From Metopolophium dirhodum (lineage: Eukaryota > Arthropoda > Insecta > Hemiptera > Aphididae), in the NCBI RefSeq assembly GCF_019925205.1, contig NC_083564.1, positions 30,852,447 to 30,916,446 on the forward strand: a stretch of DNA of 64,000 bases, given 5' to 3'. How positions within the stretch are numbered: the first letter of the stretch is position 1; the number at the start of each line of letters is the position of its first letter. The translations under genes were made by a program, and so were the position numbers. This document shows positions 34,866 to 48,773 of the stretch, piece after piece. The notes under the pieces are model-generated. The model ran no database searches. It saw only the letters and a program-made list of their open reading frames with translations, and was not told the DNA's origin.

Positions 34866-37800
34866 CGTTTAGTGTTTATACCAAAAGCGCAATGTATAAA
34901 ATACGCGAGCCCGAACAGTCTAAATGCCATCTTCGCTTCACCACGCCTAGTTTATTAGTACCTTTTTTGCATAATATACATTATACAATACGCCGCGTAA
35001 CACCTTAAGTTTACCAAGCAAAGTATCAAAAACAATATATTATTATCTATTATTAATCTTTATATTATTTTATATAAATTGTACACCTCATTATATATTG
35101 TATTAGTATTTAAACTTATTTTATTTTATTTTATTTATGAACGGGCTAGGAGCGCAATAGTACAATACAATATTTTATAGTAATACATTTGAACAATATA
35201 ACATAATAATTAAGTAAGCAAACGCCAAACAATACAATGGATCAAATAAACAAATGGCAAGTATATAAAAACAAAAATAAAAGGGTGGGTAAGTGGATAT
35301 CGCTCTGCTGTACAGTAGGTTACAAGTGGGTCACTGTAATGGATGGTGTTAAATTTGAATTCAATGATATAATATCATGTAAAAATATAAATTTCAGACA
35401 CTCATAAAAATTTAATTTAAGTTTATTGTAGAAATTTTTTTTTTGATAAAGGTAGACAAACTTATGAGTAATCTTATATTACATTTACAAATCTTAGATT
35501 TCAAAAGAAAAATTTTTATGAATTCTCAACTCAAAATAATTTGCTATTTTTCGTGATTTTTGAAATTTAAATGCTTATAAATAAAAACTGTGACTAAGGA
35601 TTTTTAATTTTTTTTCATCTGCCTTTGAAACAATAACCTAGGAGCCTTCTATTAAATTGTCAAGCTTTTTTACTCAACAGATAACATTTTATTGATATTT
35701 ATAGAAAAAAAAACTAAAAAAATTTAAAACTGACAATGGCCGTAAACAGCTCAAAAAGAGTCAAAATATTTTGTAAATTTTATGGTGTATAGAAAACGCT
35801 AATATAAACATTCAGTCAAAATTTCATGTCCCTACGGCCATTTGTTTTAGAGTTACACCAAAAATAAAATCGATTTTCTCGAAAACAGATTTTGCGTAAA
35901 AATTCCCGTTTTTCCTTAATTTTTCTTTTGTTTTTCACGTCGCTTGTGAAAACTACTGTGAAATTTTTACTTTTGACCCCCCAAAGTACCAACTAGATTC
36001 ACTTTCCTATCAGAAAAGTTACTATTGAAGAAAATCCAAGCACTTTTACTGTCCTAAAAGGTGATGACAGACACAAATAAAAAAATTAAATAAAAAAAAA
36101 ATTAAAAATTAAAAAAAAAAAGGTGGATAAGTGGATGTCGCTCTGCTGTACAGTAGGTTACACGTGGGTCACTGTAATGGATGGTGTTAAATTTGAATTC
36201 AATGATATAATATCATTGTATAAGAAAAACGATTCTGAGCGAAAACGGTCAGTCACCCTATGATATTACCAAGTATATTTGATGATATTATTGTGAATAA
36301 AAAAATTTATATATAACCTATTAACGTGGAGCCTTGTTTTAAATTTTCAATCCTTAGCCATAAAAGTTAAACATTTTATAAATTTTTAACCACAAAATAA
36401 TTAATAAATTATAAATTTGATAAATGTTGTCGAAATTCGAACTTCAAATGCTTATAAAAAAATTGTGTGCCTATGAATTTTTAATATTTTACAATTGCTA
36501 TTGTAACAATATATCAGGAGCCTTGCATTAAATTTTCACGAATTTTTACCCAACAAATAATATTTTATTTATATTTATAGAAAAAAAAACTAAAAAAATT
36601 GAAAACTGACAATGTCCGTAAACAGCTCAAAAAGAGTCAAAATATTTTCAACATTTTATGGTGTATAGAAAATGCTAATATAAACATTCAGTGAAATTTT
36701 CAAGTATCTACAGTCATTCGTTTTTTAATTACAATAAAATAAGAAAATTGTTACATGAGAAATCGAGTAAATATCAAATGTTGTAAAAATATAAATTTCA
36801 GACGCTCATAAAAATTTAATTTAAGTTTCTTCTAGACATTTTTTTTTTGATAAAGGTAGACAAACTTATGAGTAATCTTATATTACATTTTCAAATCTTA
36901 GATTTAAAAAGAAAAATTTTTATGAATTCTCAACTCAAAATAATTTGCTAATTTTCGTGATTTTTCCGTATTTTGTCAAAATTTGAACTTTAAATGCTTA
37001 TAAATATAAACTGTGACTAAGGATTTTTAATTTTTTTCATCTGCCTTTGAAACAATAACCTGGGAGCCTTCTATTAAATTTTCAAGCTTTTTTACTCAAC
37101 AGATAAAATTTTATTGATATTTATAGAAAAAAAAACTAAAAAAATTGAAAACTGACAATGGCCGTAAATAGCTCAAAAAGAGTCAAAATATTTTCAAAAT
37201 TTTATGGTGTATAGAAAATGCTAATATAAACATTCAGTCAAAATGTCATGTCCCTACGGTCATTTGTTTTAGAGTTACACCAAAAACCAAAATCGATTTT
37301 CTCGAAAACAGATTTTGCGTAAAAATTCCCGTTTTTCCTTAATTTTTCTTCTGTTTTTCACGTCGCTTGTGAAAACTACTGGGAAATTTTTACTTTTGAC
37401 CCCCCAAAGTACCAACTAGATTCACTTTCCTATCAGAAAAGTTAGTATTGAAGAACATCCAAGCACTTTTACTGTCCTAAAAGGTGATGACAGACACAAA
37501 AATAAAAAAAAATAAAAAAAAATTTATAAATATCTTATACAATGATATTATATCATTGAATTCAAATTTAACACCATCCATTACAGTGACCCATTTGTAA
37601 CCTACTGTACAGCAGAGCGGCATCCACTTAACCACCTTTTAGATTCTGAGCGAAGCGATGAATGTATATTGATTTTACAATGATGTGTGTTTTTTTTTTT
37701 ATTATTATTTTTGTGACTGTCACACCTTTTAGGACAGTAAAAGTGCTTGGATTTTCTTCAACAGTAACTTTTCAGATAGGAAAGTAAATCTAGTTGGTAC

Positions 37801-38574
37801 TTTGGGGGAGTCAAAAGCAAAAATTTCACAGTAGTTTTCAAAAGCGACGTGAAAAACAAAAGAAAAATTAAGGAAAAACTGGAATTTTTACGCAAAATCT
37901 ATTTTCGAAAAAATCGATTTTGGTTTTTGGTGTAACTCTAAAACAAATGACCGTAGGGACATGACATTTTGACTGAATGTTTATATTAGCATTTTCTATA
38001 CACTATTAAATTTTGAAAATATTTTGACTCTTTTTGAGCTGTTTACGGACATTGTCAGTTTTCAATTATTTTAGTTTTTTTTTTTTTATAATTATCAATA
38101 AAATTTTATTTGTTGGGTAAAAAAGCGTGAATATTTAATATAAGGCTCCTGATATATCGTTCTAATAGCAGTTAAAAAATATTAAAAAACATAGGCACGA
38201 TTTTTTTTTATAAGCATTTAAAGTTCAAATGTTGACAACATTTATCAAATTTATAATTTATTAATTATTTTGTAGTTAAAAATACATAAAATGTTTAACT
38301 TTTATGGCTTAGGATTGAAAATTTAAAACAAGGCTCCACGTAAATAGGTTATATATAAATTACTTTATTCACAATAATATCATTAAATATACTTGGTAAT
38401 ATCATACCGTTTTCGCTCAGAATTGTTTTTCTTATACAATGATATTATATCATTGAATTCAAATTTAACACCATCCATTACAGTGATCCACTTGTAACCT
38501 ACTGTATAGCAGAGCGACATCCACTTATCCGCCTTTTTTTTGTATGACCACAGATAATGTAAATACAGTTTAAC
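34866..38574. repeat. Copies of an abundant aphid repeat family, nested
   Basis: After the tail of the exon-like module (34866-34990), the region holds copies of one terminal motif: GTGGAT(A/G)TCGCTCTGCTGTAC, GTAGGTTAC, GTCACTGTAATGGATGGTGT, TAAATTTGAATTCAATGATA. Copies are at ~35290-35380 and 36119-36225 (plus), and 37537-37640 and 38436-38540 (minus). The 36119 and 37640 copies face each other and bound a ~1.5-kb inverted-ended unit. The interiors share long blocks (GTATAGAAAATGCTAATATA; TTTTGCGTAAAAATTCC; GGTGATGACAGACACA). No open frame of note. The superfamily is not known to me. Confidence 0.75.
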
Positions 38575-40621
38575 ATTATATAAATATAAATAGTAAAATA
38601 TGAATACAACTCAAGGAAAACCATTAAATAGTTTTAAATAGTAAACAATTTTGTAAATAAATAAATATCAAGTTTCTTGAGTTATAGTTAACAATACGTC
38701 AATTAATTTAACCTTTGGATAATCAAGGTTATTAAACATATTATTTTTTCATTTTTCTCAATATCACTAAAACTAATACGTAAAATAAATTTATGGCACA
38801 CACCATTATGTTCGCAAACACGGCAATTATATAAAATTCTTAACGTATACATTAATAATGAAACAACTGAAAAAGAACAAAACAGCTGAAAAAAACTTTT
38901 ATGACACTTTATTAAAATAATGAAAATAAATATAAAAAAATTAAAAAATATAAAATGTATTAAAGATACACAGAGAATTAAACAAAAATGGGGAAGTAGG
39001 TAACTCCAGTAGCTCTGGACTGTAGCTGGAGTTGAGTGTACCTAGTCATTGAGTAAGTCACTGTAATCTGTATTAGTTAAATTTGAATTCAATGACAATG
39101 TACGTAAACAGCTCAAAAAGAGTCAAAATATTTTCAAAATTTTATAGTGTATAGAAAATGCTAAAATAAACATTCAGTGAAATTTTCAAGTATCTACAGT
39201 CATTCGTTTATTAATTAAAATAAAATAAGTAAATTGTCACATGAGAAATCGAGTGAATATCAAATGTTGTAAAAATATAAATTTCAGACGCTCATAAACA
39301 TTTAATTTAAGTTTCTTGTAGACATTTTTTTTTTTGATAAAGGTAGACAAACTTATGAGTAATCTTATGTTACATATTAAAATTTTAGATTTAAAAAGAA
39401 AAATTTTTATGAATTCTCAACTCAAAATAATTTGCTAATTTTCGTGATTTTTCAGTATTTTGTCAAAATTTGAACTTTAAATGCTTATAAATAAAAACTG
39501 TGACTAAGGATTTTTAATTTTTTTCATCTGCCTTTGAAACAATAACCAGGAGCCTTCTATTAAATTTTCAAACTTTTTTACCCAACAAATAAAATTTCAC
39601 TGACATCCATAGAAAAAAAACTAAAAAAATTTAAAACTGACAAAGTCCGTAAACAGCTCAAAAAAAGTCAAAATATTTTCAAAATTCTATGATGTATAGA
39701 AAATGCTAATATAAATATTCAGTCAAAATGTCATGTCCCTACGGTCATTTGTTTTAGAGTTATTAACGAAAAACAAAAATCGATTTTCTCGAAAACAGAT
39801 TTTGCGTAAAGATTTATAAGCATTTAAAGTTAAAATTTTAACAAAATTATCAAATTTAAAATTTATTAATTATTTTGTAGTTACAAATTTATAAAATTTA
39901 TTGAAAATTTAAAACAAGGTTTCACGTAAATAGGTAAATATATAAATTAATGTATTCACAATATTATCATCAAATATACTTAGTAATATCATAGGCTGAC
40001 TGACCATTTTCGATCAGGATTGTTTTTCTTATACAATGATATTATATCATTGAATTCAAATTTAACACCATCCGTTACAGTGACCTGTTTGTAAACTTCT
40101 GTACAGCAGAGCGACACCCACTTGTCCACCTTTTTTTTTTTTATGAAGGTAGAGATTCTTATGATAAATATTCTATTAAATTATCAAATTTTAGATTTAT
40201 AAAAAAATTTTAGAAGGTAAAAATATTTTTCTGAGTCAAGTATCTAGTTTATATTTTAGAATTTTTTAAAATATTAATATTTTTTAAATTAATTAATTTG
40301 GAACGTTACAAACTTTTTTCAAAATATTATTTACACAAATCTGTTTTTTATATACATCTTAAGTTTAAATTAGAATAAAATTCATCGAATTCTCGAAAAT
40401 TTTCAAATTACATAGGTATAAAATAAAAAATAATAATGTATGACAACAATCTTATTACAAAATGTCCCAACTATAACTAAAGCTACATCAGCAGGTTTTC
40501 TATCAGCGTGAATAACCACCTGAAAATTAGTATTATTTTGACTTGGTTCATAGTGCCAATGTTATTTTTATAATCAATTGTGGGATTATATGCTAGACCA
40601 GATAATTTCTTAATTTACCAT

Positions 40622-40807
40622 TTAAATATTAATTTTAGTCGGAAACCCTAAAGTTTCTTGGTGTTTGATTGCATTGTACTTTGTTATAGCTTTCTTAACT
40701 TGGTTGATTCGAGTTTTATTTGTATATCTAGCACGGCGACGCTTCTTACTTTTTTTATTATTAACTATACTTTTGTGTTTCGACCCAACTGGCTCGGGTA
40801 GTGACGA
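40622..40807 (-). other. Short basic reading frame, palindrome copy (left)
   Basis: From a CCGTTTAG acceptor-like site, 61 codons run to TAA. They begin SSLPEPVGSKHK, include a strongly basic KKSKKRRRARY and end GFPTKINI. The reading is identical to the right-arm copy at 54349. It has no start codon of its own, so it could be a last exon. No family recognised. Confidence 0.3.
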
Positions 40808-41433
40808 CTAAACGGCGAACAGCGTCGCCAACTCCTAGCCAGTCGCGACACCGGAAGACTACCTGACTACCGCATATATAACAAGTCATGAACACCAGAT
40901 AAAACCTTTTTGTGCGCCCCGCCAAACTATCTTAAATCATGCTCCATTCATGGCCAATTATCTACCTCAGGTTGGAAGATGAGATAATACTACCTACCAC
41001 CTGTAAGTCACCTCGAGTTAAATTAATTAAAGTTCACCTTGGTCACCTAAGTATGCACCGAATACTTTGGATCGTGGACAACCTGGAACAGCACAGCAGT
41101 CGTCAGCATATACAAAGGGTATGAAGATGAGCAGCTGTAAGTGCAACTATGATAATTGATACGGTCCACTCGGTCCTGTCTTGTGCTTTAATGAATAGCA
41201 TAAATGTATGGCCAAAACAGGCGTAAGAAAAACATATGTTATGTAAAATATAGCATTTTTATATTTAAAATAACATTATTACATTTTCATACATTTTTGT
41301 ACAAGTTAAAATGATTTCTACAATATAATTGCTTAAAATTGCATTCTTCGTAAACAAAATAATTCACAAAAATTTTATTCAAAATACTAAATATATATAA
41401 ATTTTACAATTTAACTACTTATTCAGACATGCA

Positions 41434-44400
41434 TCAGGTATTCTCTCCCGAAATATACAAGATACTGTAACACATTGTAGCACATGCTGCAGTACGGAAT
41501 ATTCCTTCTGGGGTTTTGGTAGGGTTGGGCTTTCCGTTCCCCTGTCTTCCACCACCAGGAGTTTTGATTTTGGATTTTAGTCCAAAAACCCCTATTTCGC
41601 TGGGATCTGATGTGGATGTATCAACGTTTACATTTCCGCTTTCAAATCTGTCCTGTCTATTTATTATATTTTTACAAGAAGATCAATTATTATTTTCTAT
41701 AAGGTATATGGACATATTTTTAATAGCAGAATTGAATTGAACAATATAATCCAATAAAATAGTGTTTTTTTAGAAGACTATTATTTTGATATTAATTATG
41801 TATAAGGGATATCTCGTATAATTTATTTCGTATTCTATATTGTATACGCTTACATGTATTTTTTTTTTTTTAATTCTATACCTATGATCTATTAATTACA
41901 TTAATGATACTGTTAGTTCGTCTAAATATTCACTAATTGACTACAAATCATTATCTACATATCACTTGATCTATACTCGATAAAATATAATTAAGAATAG
42001 TATATATTTTTACTTGTTCAATAAATTATTGTTTATTGAGAGTAGAGAATGTGCTCTATGGTGATGATTTCTAACATCTACTCTAACTTAAGATACTATT
42101 TCACATCCAGAACACTACCGTGTATCGAGTGAACTACAGCATATTAAAACTGCACGTCACTTATACGTATACAGTTATAGAGTCGGGTTGTGTAGCGAAG
42201 TATTTCGGGCGCACAGGCTATCTATTGTTTGTTCCCAACCCCCAAAAAAAGAAAAACATTTTTGTAAATATGATATAAAATATAAAGAATTAAATTCTTT
42301 TTAATTAATAATTGTTAGTTATATTGCGATTGTAGACAACAATAATTTGAGTTCAATAAGTGAATTTTTAGACAATTGACGGTATTATTATTCACTGAGG
42401 TCATTAATATATGATATAGAATTAAAAATAACGAAAATATAGTTTATAAAATAAGTAGTAAGTAGTAATAAGTAATACTTTGGTGTATGAATAGGAGAAT
42501 AAACATTATATAAATGTACGGATATAAAGCAGATATTTTATAAAAGTGTCGTGTACTTTGAAGGAGTCCTACTTACTTCTCAAGTCCTTGGCCGCTGCCG
42601 TGCTCTAAGCCATGATTTGGTCTCCATTTTGCGATTCAGAAATGTTTTGCGGCTGCACCCAGTGAGTAACTGACAAAAGGCAATTGCCAATATTATTGAC
42701 TAGAAGAGAGAGGAAAAATGCATTTATATCACAAATTTATTAGTCTATAAATATAGTCAATAGTTGTACTTATACGTTATGAAATATATTATAGTAAATT
42801 ATTTAAATCACATAATAGGTGTACTGGTGTACTGATATCTATATAGGTACGTATTTAGAGTAAGTAAATAATCTCAGCGACATCAGTTTATACGTTGCTT
42901 ACTCAAAATATATAAGTAAATGAAAATAAATCACTGTGTACCAATACCAAACATCATAAACGAGGTGGTTATACTTTTTAAACAATTAGAGCGAAAAAAC
43001 CATTTCCGCATTGATAAAAACCAAAATGATTGTAATATTCAAATAAAAACAATAATATTATTTTATTATCCTTAGGGCCTTGTCGACTGTCTTTAAAAAT
43101 TTCCTTGGAGTTTATTTTTCTGAAAAACACGGGTGGTATTCGTAATCTACTTCGAGACATTATTTCCGCTTCTCAACGAGTTGGGACATCATATCCGCAT
43201 CCACGTTCATAATATTAAGCGCTTTTCCGATAAATCACATTTGCCTCTCTTTTTTATCGATCTAAAAAAAAAGTCATCAACAACTTGGACTTATAAAAAA
43301 TTAAACTCCCCTGGCACACCAAAGTAATTGTCGGTAAAACCTTTCCAGCCAAAAACCACCTCAATACCAAATATCTTATGGGCAGTCTATCTTGATGGGC
43401 ACACACAGAGTTACTGTAATCACGATCCACGATGTTTTTTTAATATTTTAACAATGTGTGAGGAGCCTTGCATTATATTTTCAAGACTTTTGACGCAACG
43501 AATAAAATTGTATTGGATATTTATATTAAGTTATTATTATTGTTATTGTAGAGTGATGAGTAGTGTTTGTACCTATTGACTATTTTTTTAAATTAATAAT
43601 ATTTGTAAAGGGCAAAAGTTTTATATTTTTTCTTATACGCCTCTTTAACTTACTTTTAAATTGTAATATTTGTAAAATGTAGGTAAGTATGAGGAATAGT
43701 AATCAATATCAAATATTATACATATATAATATAATAAATATTGTATTTTTGGACGTACAAACAAAAATTCAAAATTATACAAGGTAAGTACCTAAATTAT
43801 TGTGTTCAGCGAGTAACGTTTTATACGTATAAAATAGGCAATTACGGTGAGGCGGGGCCAAAAATTAAAATATTCTGCTACTGCAAACCTGATTCCACAC
43901 TAAAATATTTCAAAATAATGAACATAGACCTAGTAGTGCACATACCACATATAACTTCATTGCATAATTGTTTTTGCTACTTATTTATAATTAGTTATAG
44001 ACAATCTTCTATAAAAGTCCTTGATACCTATATGACTAAACATATTAAAATTAAAAAACGAAAAGCTTCTTATTTATACTTATTATATTATAAGTCGCCC
44101 AGAATATGGTGTAGTCGGTATTATTTTTAGTTTTAAGGATTTTAAACGAATAAATATACGCTAATTAGTAATTTTTCAATAATCAATATTGAAATCAATC
44201 AGATAAAAATGTATAAAAGCCGAAAATAAGTACTGCACACTTTTAAATTTGCTGCTGCACATTTAATATTAGCTACTGCACAATGTGTGTGCTACTGCAT
44301 ACAATTTTAGGCCCTGCGGTGAGGACACATATTTAATGGTTTCACAAAATAACAATATAGACAGAAATACAGAATGTTAAGTGAAAAGTGTACGTTCGGG

Positions 44401-44807
44401 ATAATATAATTCTAGGGATCGTACACAAAAAAGATAATTCATATAAAAAATAAAAAAATAGTAAAAACCTATTTGGTGATAGGTCAGGTTAGTAATATTG
44501 TTAAGTATACAATAATTATTTAAATAGAAAATATTCAAATATACCATAATATATTTGTGTATTATTAAAAATGTATGATTATTGATTCATTAAAATTACT
44601 ATCGATGAACGAGAATACTCGTGTCATATCATTAATATTTTGAATAATAGCACTCAGGTTTTTTCACTAATAATCGTATAGGTACAGGCTTGGTTGCTTG
44701 GTACTAGTATGGTTAGGAATTTTAGGAGTACCTACATATTACACTTCGCCTATCACTACAATTTTTTTTAGGTAGGTAAACATTTTAATAATTACCAGAC
44801 GGTTCAT
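41434..44807 (-). pseudogene. Decayed copy of the secreted six-cysteine protein gene (left arm)
   Basis: The minus-strand counterpart of the intact gene at 50327-53725. Exon 1 (44807-44796, four codons) and all splice sites survive. Exon 2 (42699-42577, 123 instead of 122 bases) has one-base insertions after GCCTTT and in GTGCAGCCG and a one-base loss in an A-run; the first shift falls inside the signal peptide. Exon 3 (41656 downward) has an extra T after the second cysteine codon and further insertions, and ~45 bases covering the last two cysteines and the stop are deleted. In exon 3 frame it stops at 41434. Several lesions are in homopolymers and could be read errors; the large deletion and the GCACCG change are not. 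Confidence 0.75.
43853..44316. mobile_element. hAT-type MITE, left-arm copy
   Basis: The ends CGGGGCCAAAAATT and AATTTTAGGCCCTG are imperfect inverted repeats. CGGTGAGG lies at 43845-43852 and 44317-44324, an exact 8-bp target duplication. Interior motifs GCTACTGCA and its complement recur near both ends. It sits in intron 1 of the decayed gene. The same insertion is in the other arm, so it predates the inverted duplication. Confidence 0.88.
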
Positions 44808-46373
44808 GTGATTGTTGAGTAGTGAACGTGAAGTGTTTTTCGCAAGACGAGTTTATCGGACGATGGAATACTGTCAGTAATCTTCAGGTTGCTACTGTGA
44901 TCGTTCGTCGGACGTGCTGTCTTATATACTTTAAGGTCGACGGACTGGATTTTCCCAAGAACGAGTATAATATGGATAATATATTGCGTATCATGATTTA
45001 ATGACTGACCTATGAACATAATATAGATTAGCTGCAACTGAGAACTCTAAAAGGTTATGATCATTGGAAAATCCATGTTTTTGATAGACTGTACCTAAAT
45101 TATTATTTCTTATTAATTATTAGGGATACAAATTGGGAAAATTTGGTGTCATTTGCTATTTCCGGAAAAAAACTGGGATTTTCCGGAGAAATCGTAAAAT
45201 TTCATGAAAAAAAACATTTTTTTTCCCTATAGAATTGAAAAGAAGATTTACCCTTACTATAGTAAGTTATAGCTTTTTTGACCCAACAAATAACAATTTT
45301 ATTGACATTTATAAATAAAATTGAAAATTGAATGTCACTTAACAGCTCAAAACGAGTATTTAGAAAATTTTATCGCTCCGCTCAGAAACTAAAAAATTAA
45401 AATTATCAAGTACTTATTGGTCGAAAACATTAATAGTTATATAATACAGTTGAATACATTGATATACACAATGGAAATGACAATGACAGGTTTGTTTTAT
45501 ACATATATTTTTAACTGAGTTTTTTTTATACCTACTTAGATTATTTTAATTTTTTAAGCGTAAATGCAACTTTTGAACTTTTCAAAAATTCTGTTAAATT
45601 CCCGAAACCTTCAGTTTTTTTGGAAATGTTTTATTTTAATATTCATCAATTTTCCGGCATTTTTGATCCTTACTAATTATTATTAGGTATTATAATTACG
45701 GTTATAAATAAATATTTATATCAAATACGAATAGATAAGAAATTTAATGATATAAATAATGTTCTTGATATTTGAATCGCCGAAAATAATTCACCCAGAT
45801 CACTCATAATTTATTTAAAAATCGACAAATCTAAATTATTAGATATTATATATTTGAGGTCAAATGTTAGGAATATTTAAATATCTCACTTTTCATTTTG
45901 TCGTGTATACTATAATATAGATATAAAATGATGCATACAAAAATTGTAGTACAAAATATCAACAAGGCATTATTTTATCAGGTAAAATTGACCGTTCTAG
46001 CTGTATACGAATTTGTGATTCATATTCGTATGATTCTCAATAATTATTATAAACACGTAATTTTCTAAGGTGTTTAAAAATTCGTAAAACCACGGTGGAA
46101 CTACCGGACAATAACAATATAATACATTATGAGTATTGTTCGCTAGTCAACGTGGGTAGTTTTTAATTTTAGTATTATTATATATTTGAATAATTCAATA
46201 TTTTAAATTGAAAAGAATATTTTGGGCACAAAACGTATATAATAAATATATATACCTACAAAGTGTACCAGAAATACCAGAACAAAAAATTGATTACTAT
46301 AGTATAAAAAATTATATTGATGATAAATTGATAATTTAAGAAATATTCCAAATGTTCCATAAGCACAAATTAG

Positions 46374-47110
46374 CAAGGCTGGGCATTAACGAGTTAAAAA
46401 GTTAAAGTTAACTTAAAAAGTTAATTTTATTTTAACTTTTTAACTTAACTAGTTACTTTTGGCTTTTCATTAACTTAACTGTTAAGCTTACTAAATTTTT
46501 TTCTTAATTAACGTGAAATTAATGAGTTAATTTTTCATTTTAAGAAGTAAGTTAAGTTAATTTATTTTGTTTTTAATTTTTGTAATATTTCACTATTTCA
46601 GTCTATTTCGTTTTCATATCAAATAATATGTATCGTAAATTGTTTAATTTTAAAAATTTATATCATTCGAATCTAACTAATATGGAAATACTTTTCCATT
46701 TTTTTTTAAAACAGATTTTGCGTGAACATTTCAGTTTTTCCTTAATTTTTTTTTTTGTTTTCACGGTTCTTTTGAAAAAGCAACTGTAAGTTAATACACA
46801 CTTTTTGTTAACTTTTTATTAAGTTAAAAAAAAGTTAACTTGTTTATACAACGCTAGCGTATTTAATTTTTTTCCAACCCAAAAACTAAATTATAGGATA
46901 TAGTGTTAATACTTCATATAGTATTTCCATATAAGTTAGATTCGAATGATATAAATTTTTAAAATTAAACAATTTTCGATACCTACATATTTTTTGACAT
47001 GAAAACGGATTAGACTGAAATAGTGAAATATTATATGATTTAAAAACAAAATAAATTAACTTAACTTACTTCTTAAAATGAAAAATTAACTCGTTAATTT
47101 CACGTTAGTT
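46374..47110. mobile_element. Repeat with CAAGGCTGGGCATTAACG end and internal inverted copies (left arm)
   Basis: Begins CAAGGCTGGGCATTAACGAG, followed by a TTAACTT-rich stretch. Sequence 46515-46690 (GTGAAATTAATGAGTTAATT to ATTCGAATCTAACTAATATG) recurs inverted at 46925-47105. This makes a secondary palindrome of about 180-bp arms inside the big arm. The CAGGGCTGGGC-like end suggests a hAT-type element. The mirror copy ends at 48773. Confidence 0.55.
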
Positions 47111-47255
47111 GAAATGTGAATTTACTTTTTATAAAATGTAAAGGTAAGATGATTATCTAGGCAATGACATGCGCGTTTTATTACATTTTAATTTTAAAAC
47201 GAATTATTAGTATTTTAAAATTGTAAATTATTTGTACATCTTAAAATACTCATAA

Positions 47256-47896
47256 TATGTATTTTTAATATTTTTTAACTACTATCGCAACAATATATAC
47301 GGAGCCTTTCATAAAATTTTCACGCTTTTCTACCCAACAAATAAAATTTTATTGATATTTATAGAAAAAATAACTAAAAAAATTGAGAACTGACAATGTC
47401 CGTTAACAGCTTAAAAAGAGTCAACTATTTGGAAAATGTTATGGTGTATAGAAAATGCTAGTATAAACATTCAGTCAAAATTTCAAGTACCTACGGTCAT
47501 TTGTTTTAGAGTTACACCAAAAACCAAATATGAAAATTCCGAGAAAAAAATTATAGTTGTATATGCTTATATATGAATGAGTAGAATGCTAATACAAAAC
47601 AAATTTTCCGATTGATGCCAATATATTATGTATTTTGATAATTGATTGTTTAGATTTAACTTATCATATATTAGTCACAAAAAAAAACCCGTTTTATTAT
47701 CTACATTCATGTAGATAATAATATTTAATAACATTTTTCATTACTCATAAGAGTGCGTTACACCGGCATTTGTTATCTCCGTAATCCGTAGTTTAAAAAT
47801 TAGTGAGAATTTACATCTTATAAAATCTAAAGATGAGATGATTATCTAGGAAATGACATACGCTTTTTTATTATAATATAATTATTTTAAAGCGAG
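47256..47896. other. Spacer at the centre of the palindrome
   Basis: 641 bases without a mirror partner. The left half (47256-47540) is a fragment of the 35-38 kb repeat family (ACTGACAATGTCCGTTAACAG; ATGGTGTATAGAAAATGCTA). The right part (47806-47896) is a diverged inverted copy of 47113-47215 (GATGATTATCTAGGAAATGACATACGC), so a small foldback MITE straddles the inner edge of the right arm. Confidence 0.75.
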
Positions 47897-48049
47897 TTAT
47901 GAGTATTTTAAGATGTACAAATAATTTACAATTTTAAAATACTAATAATTCGTTTTAAAATTAAAATGTAATAAAACGCGCATGTCATTGCCTAGATAAT
48001 CATCTTACCTTTACATTTTATAAAAAGTAAATTCACATTTCAACTAACG

Positions 48050-48773
48050 TGAAATTAACGAGTTAATTTTTCATTTTAAGAAGTAAGTTAAGTTAATTTA
48101 TTTTGTTTTTAATCATATAATATTTCACTATTTTAGTCTAATCCGTTTTCATGTCAAAAAATATGTAGGTATCGAAAATTGTTTAATTTTAAAAATTTAT
48201 ATCATTCGAATCTAACTTATATGGAAATACTATATGAAGTATTAACACTATATCCTATAATTTAGTTTTGGGTTGGAAAAAAATTAAATACGCTAGCGTT
48301 GTATAAACAAGTTAACTTTTTTTTAACTTAATAAAAAGTTAACAAAAAGTGTGTATTAACTTACAGTTGCTTTTTCAAAAGAACCGTGAAAACAAAAAAA
48401 AAATTAAGGAAAAACTGAAATGTTCACGCAAAATCTGTTTTAAAAAAAAATGGAAAAGTATTTCCATATTAGTTAGATTCGAATGATATAAATTTTTAAA
48501 ATTAAACAATTTACGATACATATTATTTGATATGAAAACGAAATAGACTGAAATAGTGAAATATTACAAAATTAAAAACAAAATAAATTAACTTAACTTA
48601 CTTCTTAAAATGAAAAATTAACTCATTAATTTCACGTTAATTAAGAAAAAAATTTAGTAAGTTAACAGTTAAGTTAATGAAAAGCCAAAAGTAACTAGTT
48701 AAGTTAAAAAGTTAAAATAAAATTAACTTTTTAAGTTAACTTTAACTTTTTAACTCGTTAATGCCCAGCCTTG
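48050..48773. mobile_element. Mirror copy of the CAAGGCTGGGCATTAACG repeat (right arm)
   Basis: Ends CTCGTTAATGCCCAGCCTTG at 48773 and carries the same internal inverted pair (48050-48235 and 48470-48650). Its outer flank CTAATTTGTGC is the reverse complement of the left flank GCACAAATTAG, not a direct repeat. The symmetry therefore belongs to the large palindrome and not to one transposon insertion. Confidence 0.55.

Larger units (their letters stand above)
38575..47255 (+). repeat. Left arm of an ~18-kb palindrome
   Basis: Reading right from ATTATATAAATATAAATAG (38575) the sequence is the reverse complement of that ending at 56582. The match holds to ACTCATAA at 47255. I checked it at many points (38.6, 39.1, 40.1, 40.6-41.1, 41.5, 42.6, 43.9, 44.8, 46.4 and 47.2 kb): partner coordinates sum to 95,117-95,157 throughout. 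The arms are not identical; substitutions and small indels occur every few tens to hundreds of bases. The arm contains a decayed secreted-protein gene, a hAT MITE and copies of the repeat family seen at 35-38 kb. Confidence 0.92.

Noticed and set aside
43741..44130. 129-codon plus-strand frame and its mirror at 50962-51327
   Set aside because: It runs across a hAT-type MITE and its flank, is altered between arms and has no transposase motif.
44804..45037. Open frame (minus) and its mirror 50096-50314 (plus)
   Set aside because: It covers the promoter and 5' leader of the secreted-protein gene in another frame; an incidental frame.
46374..48773. The central 2.4 kb as a single transposon with CAAGGCTGGGC ends explaining the palindrome
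   Set aside because: The outer flanks are inverted copies, not a direct target duplication, and symmetry continues 7.8 kb beyond on each side.
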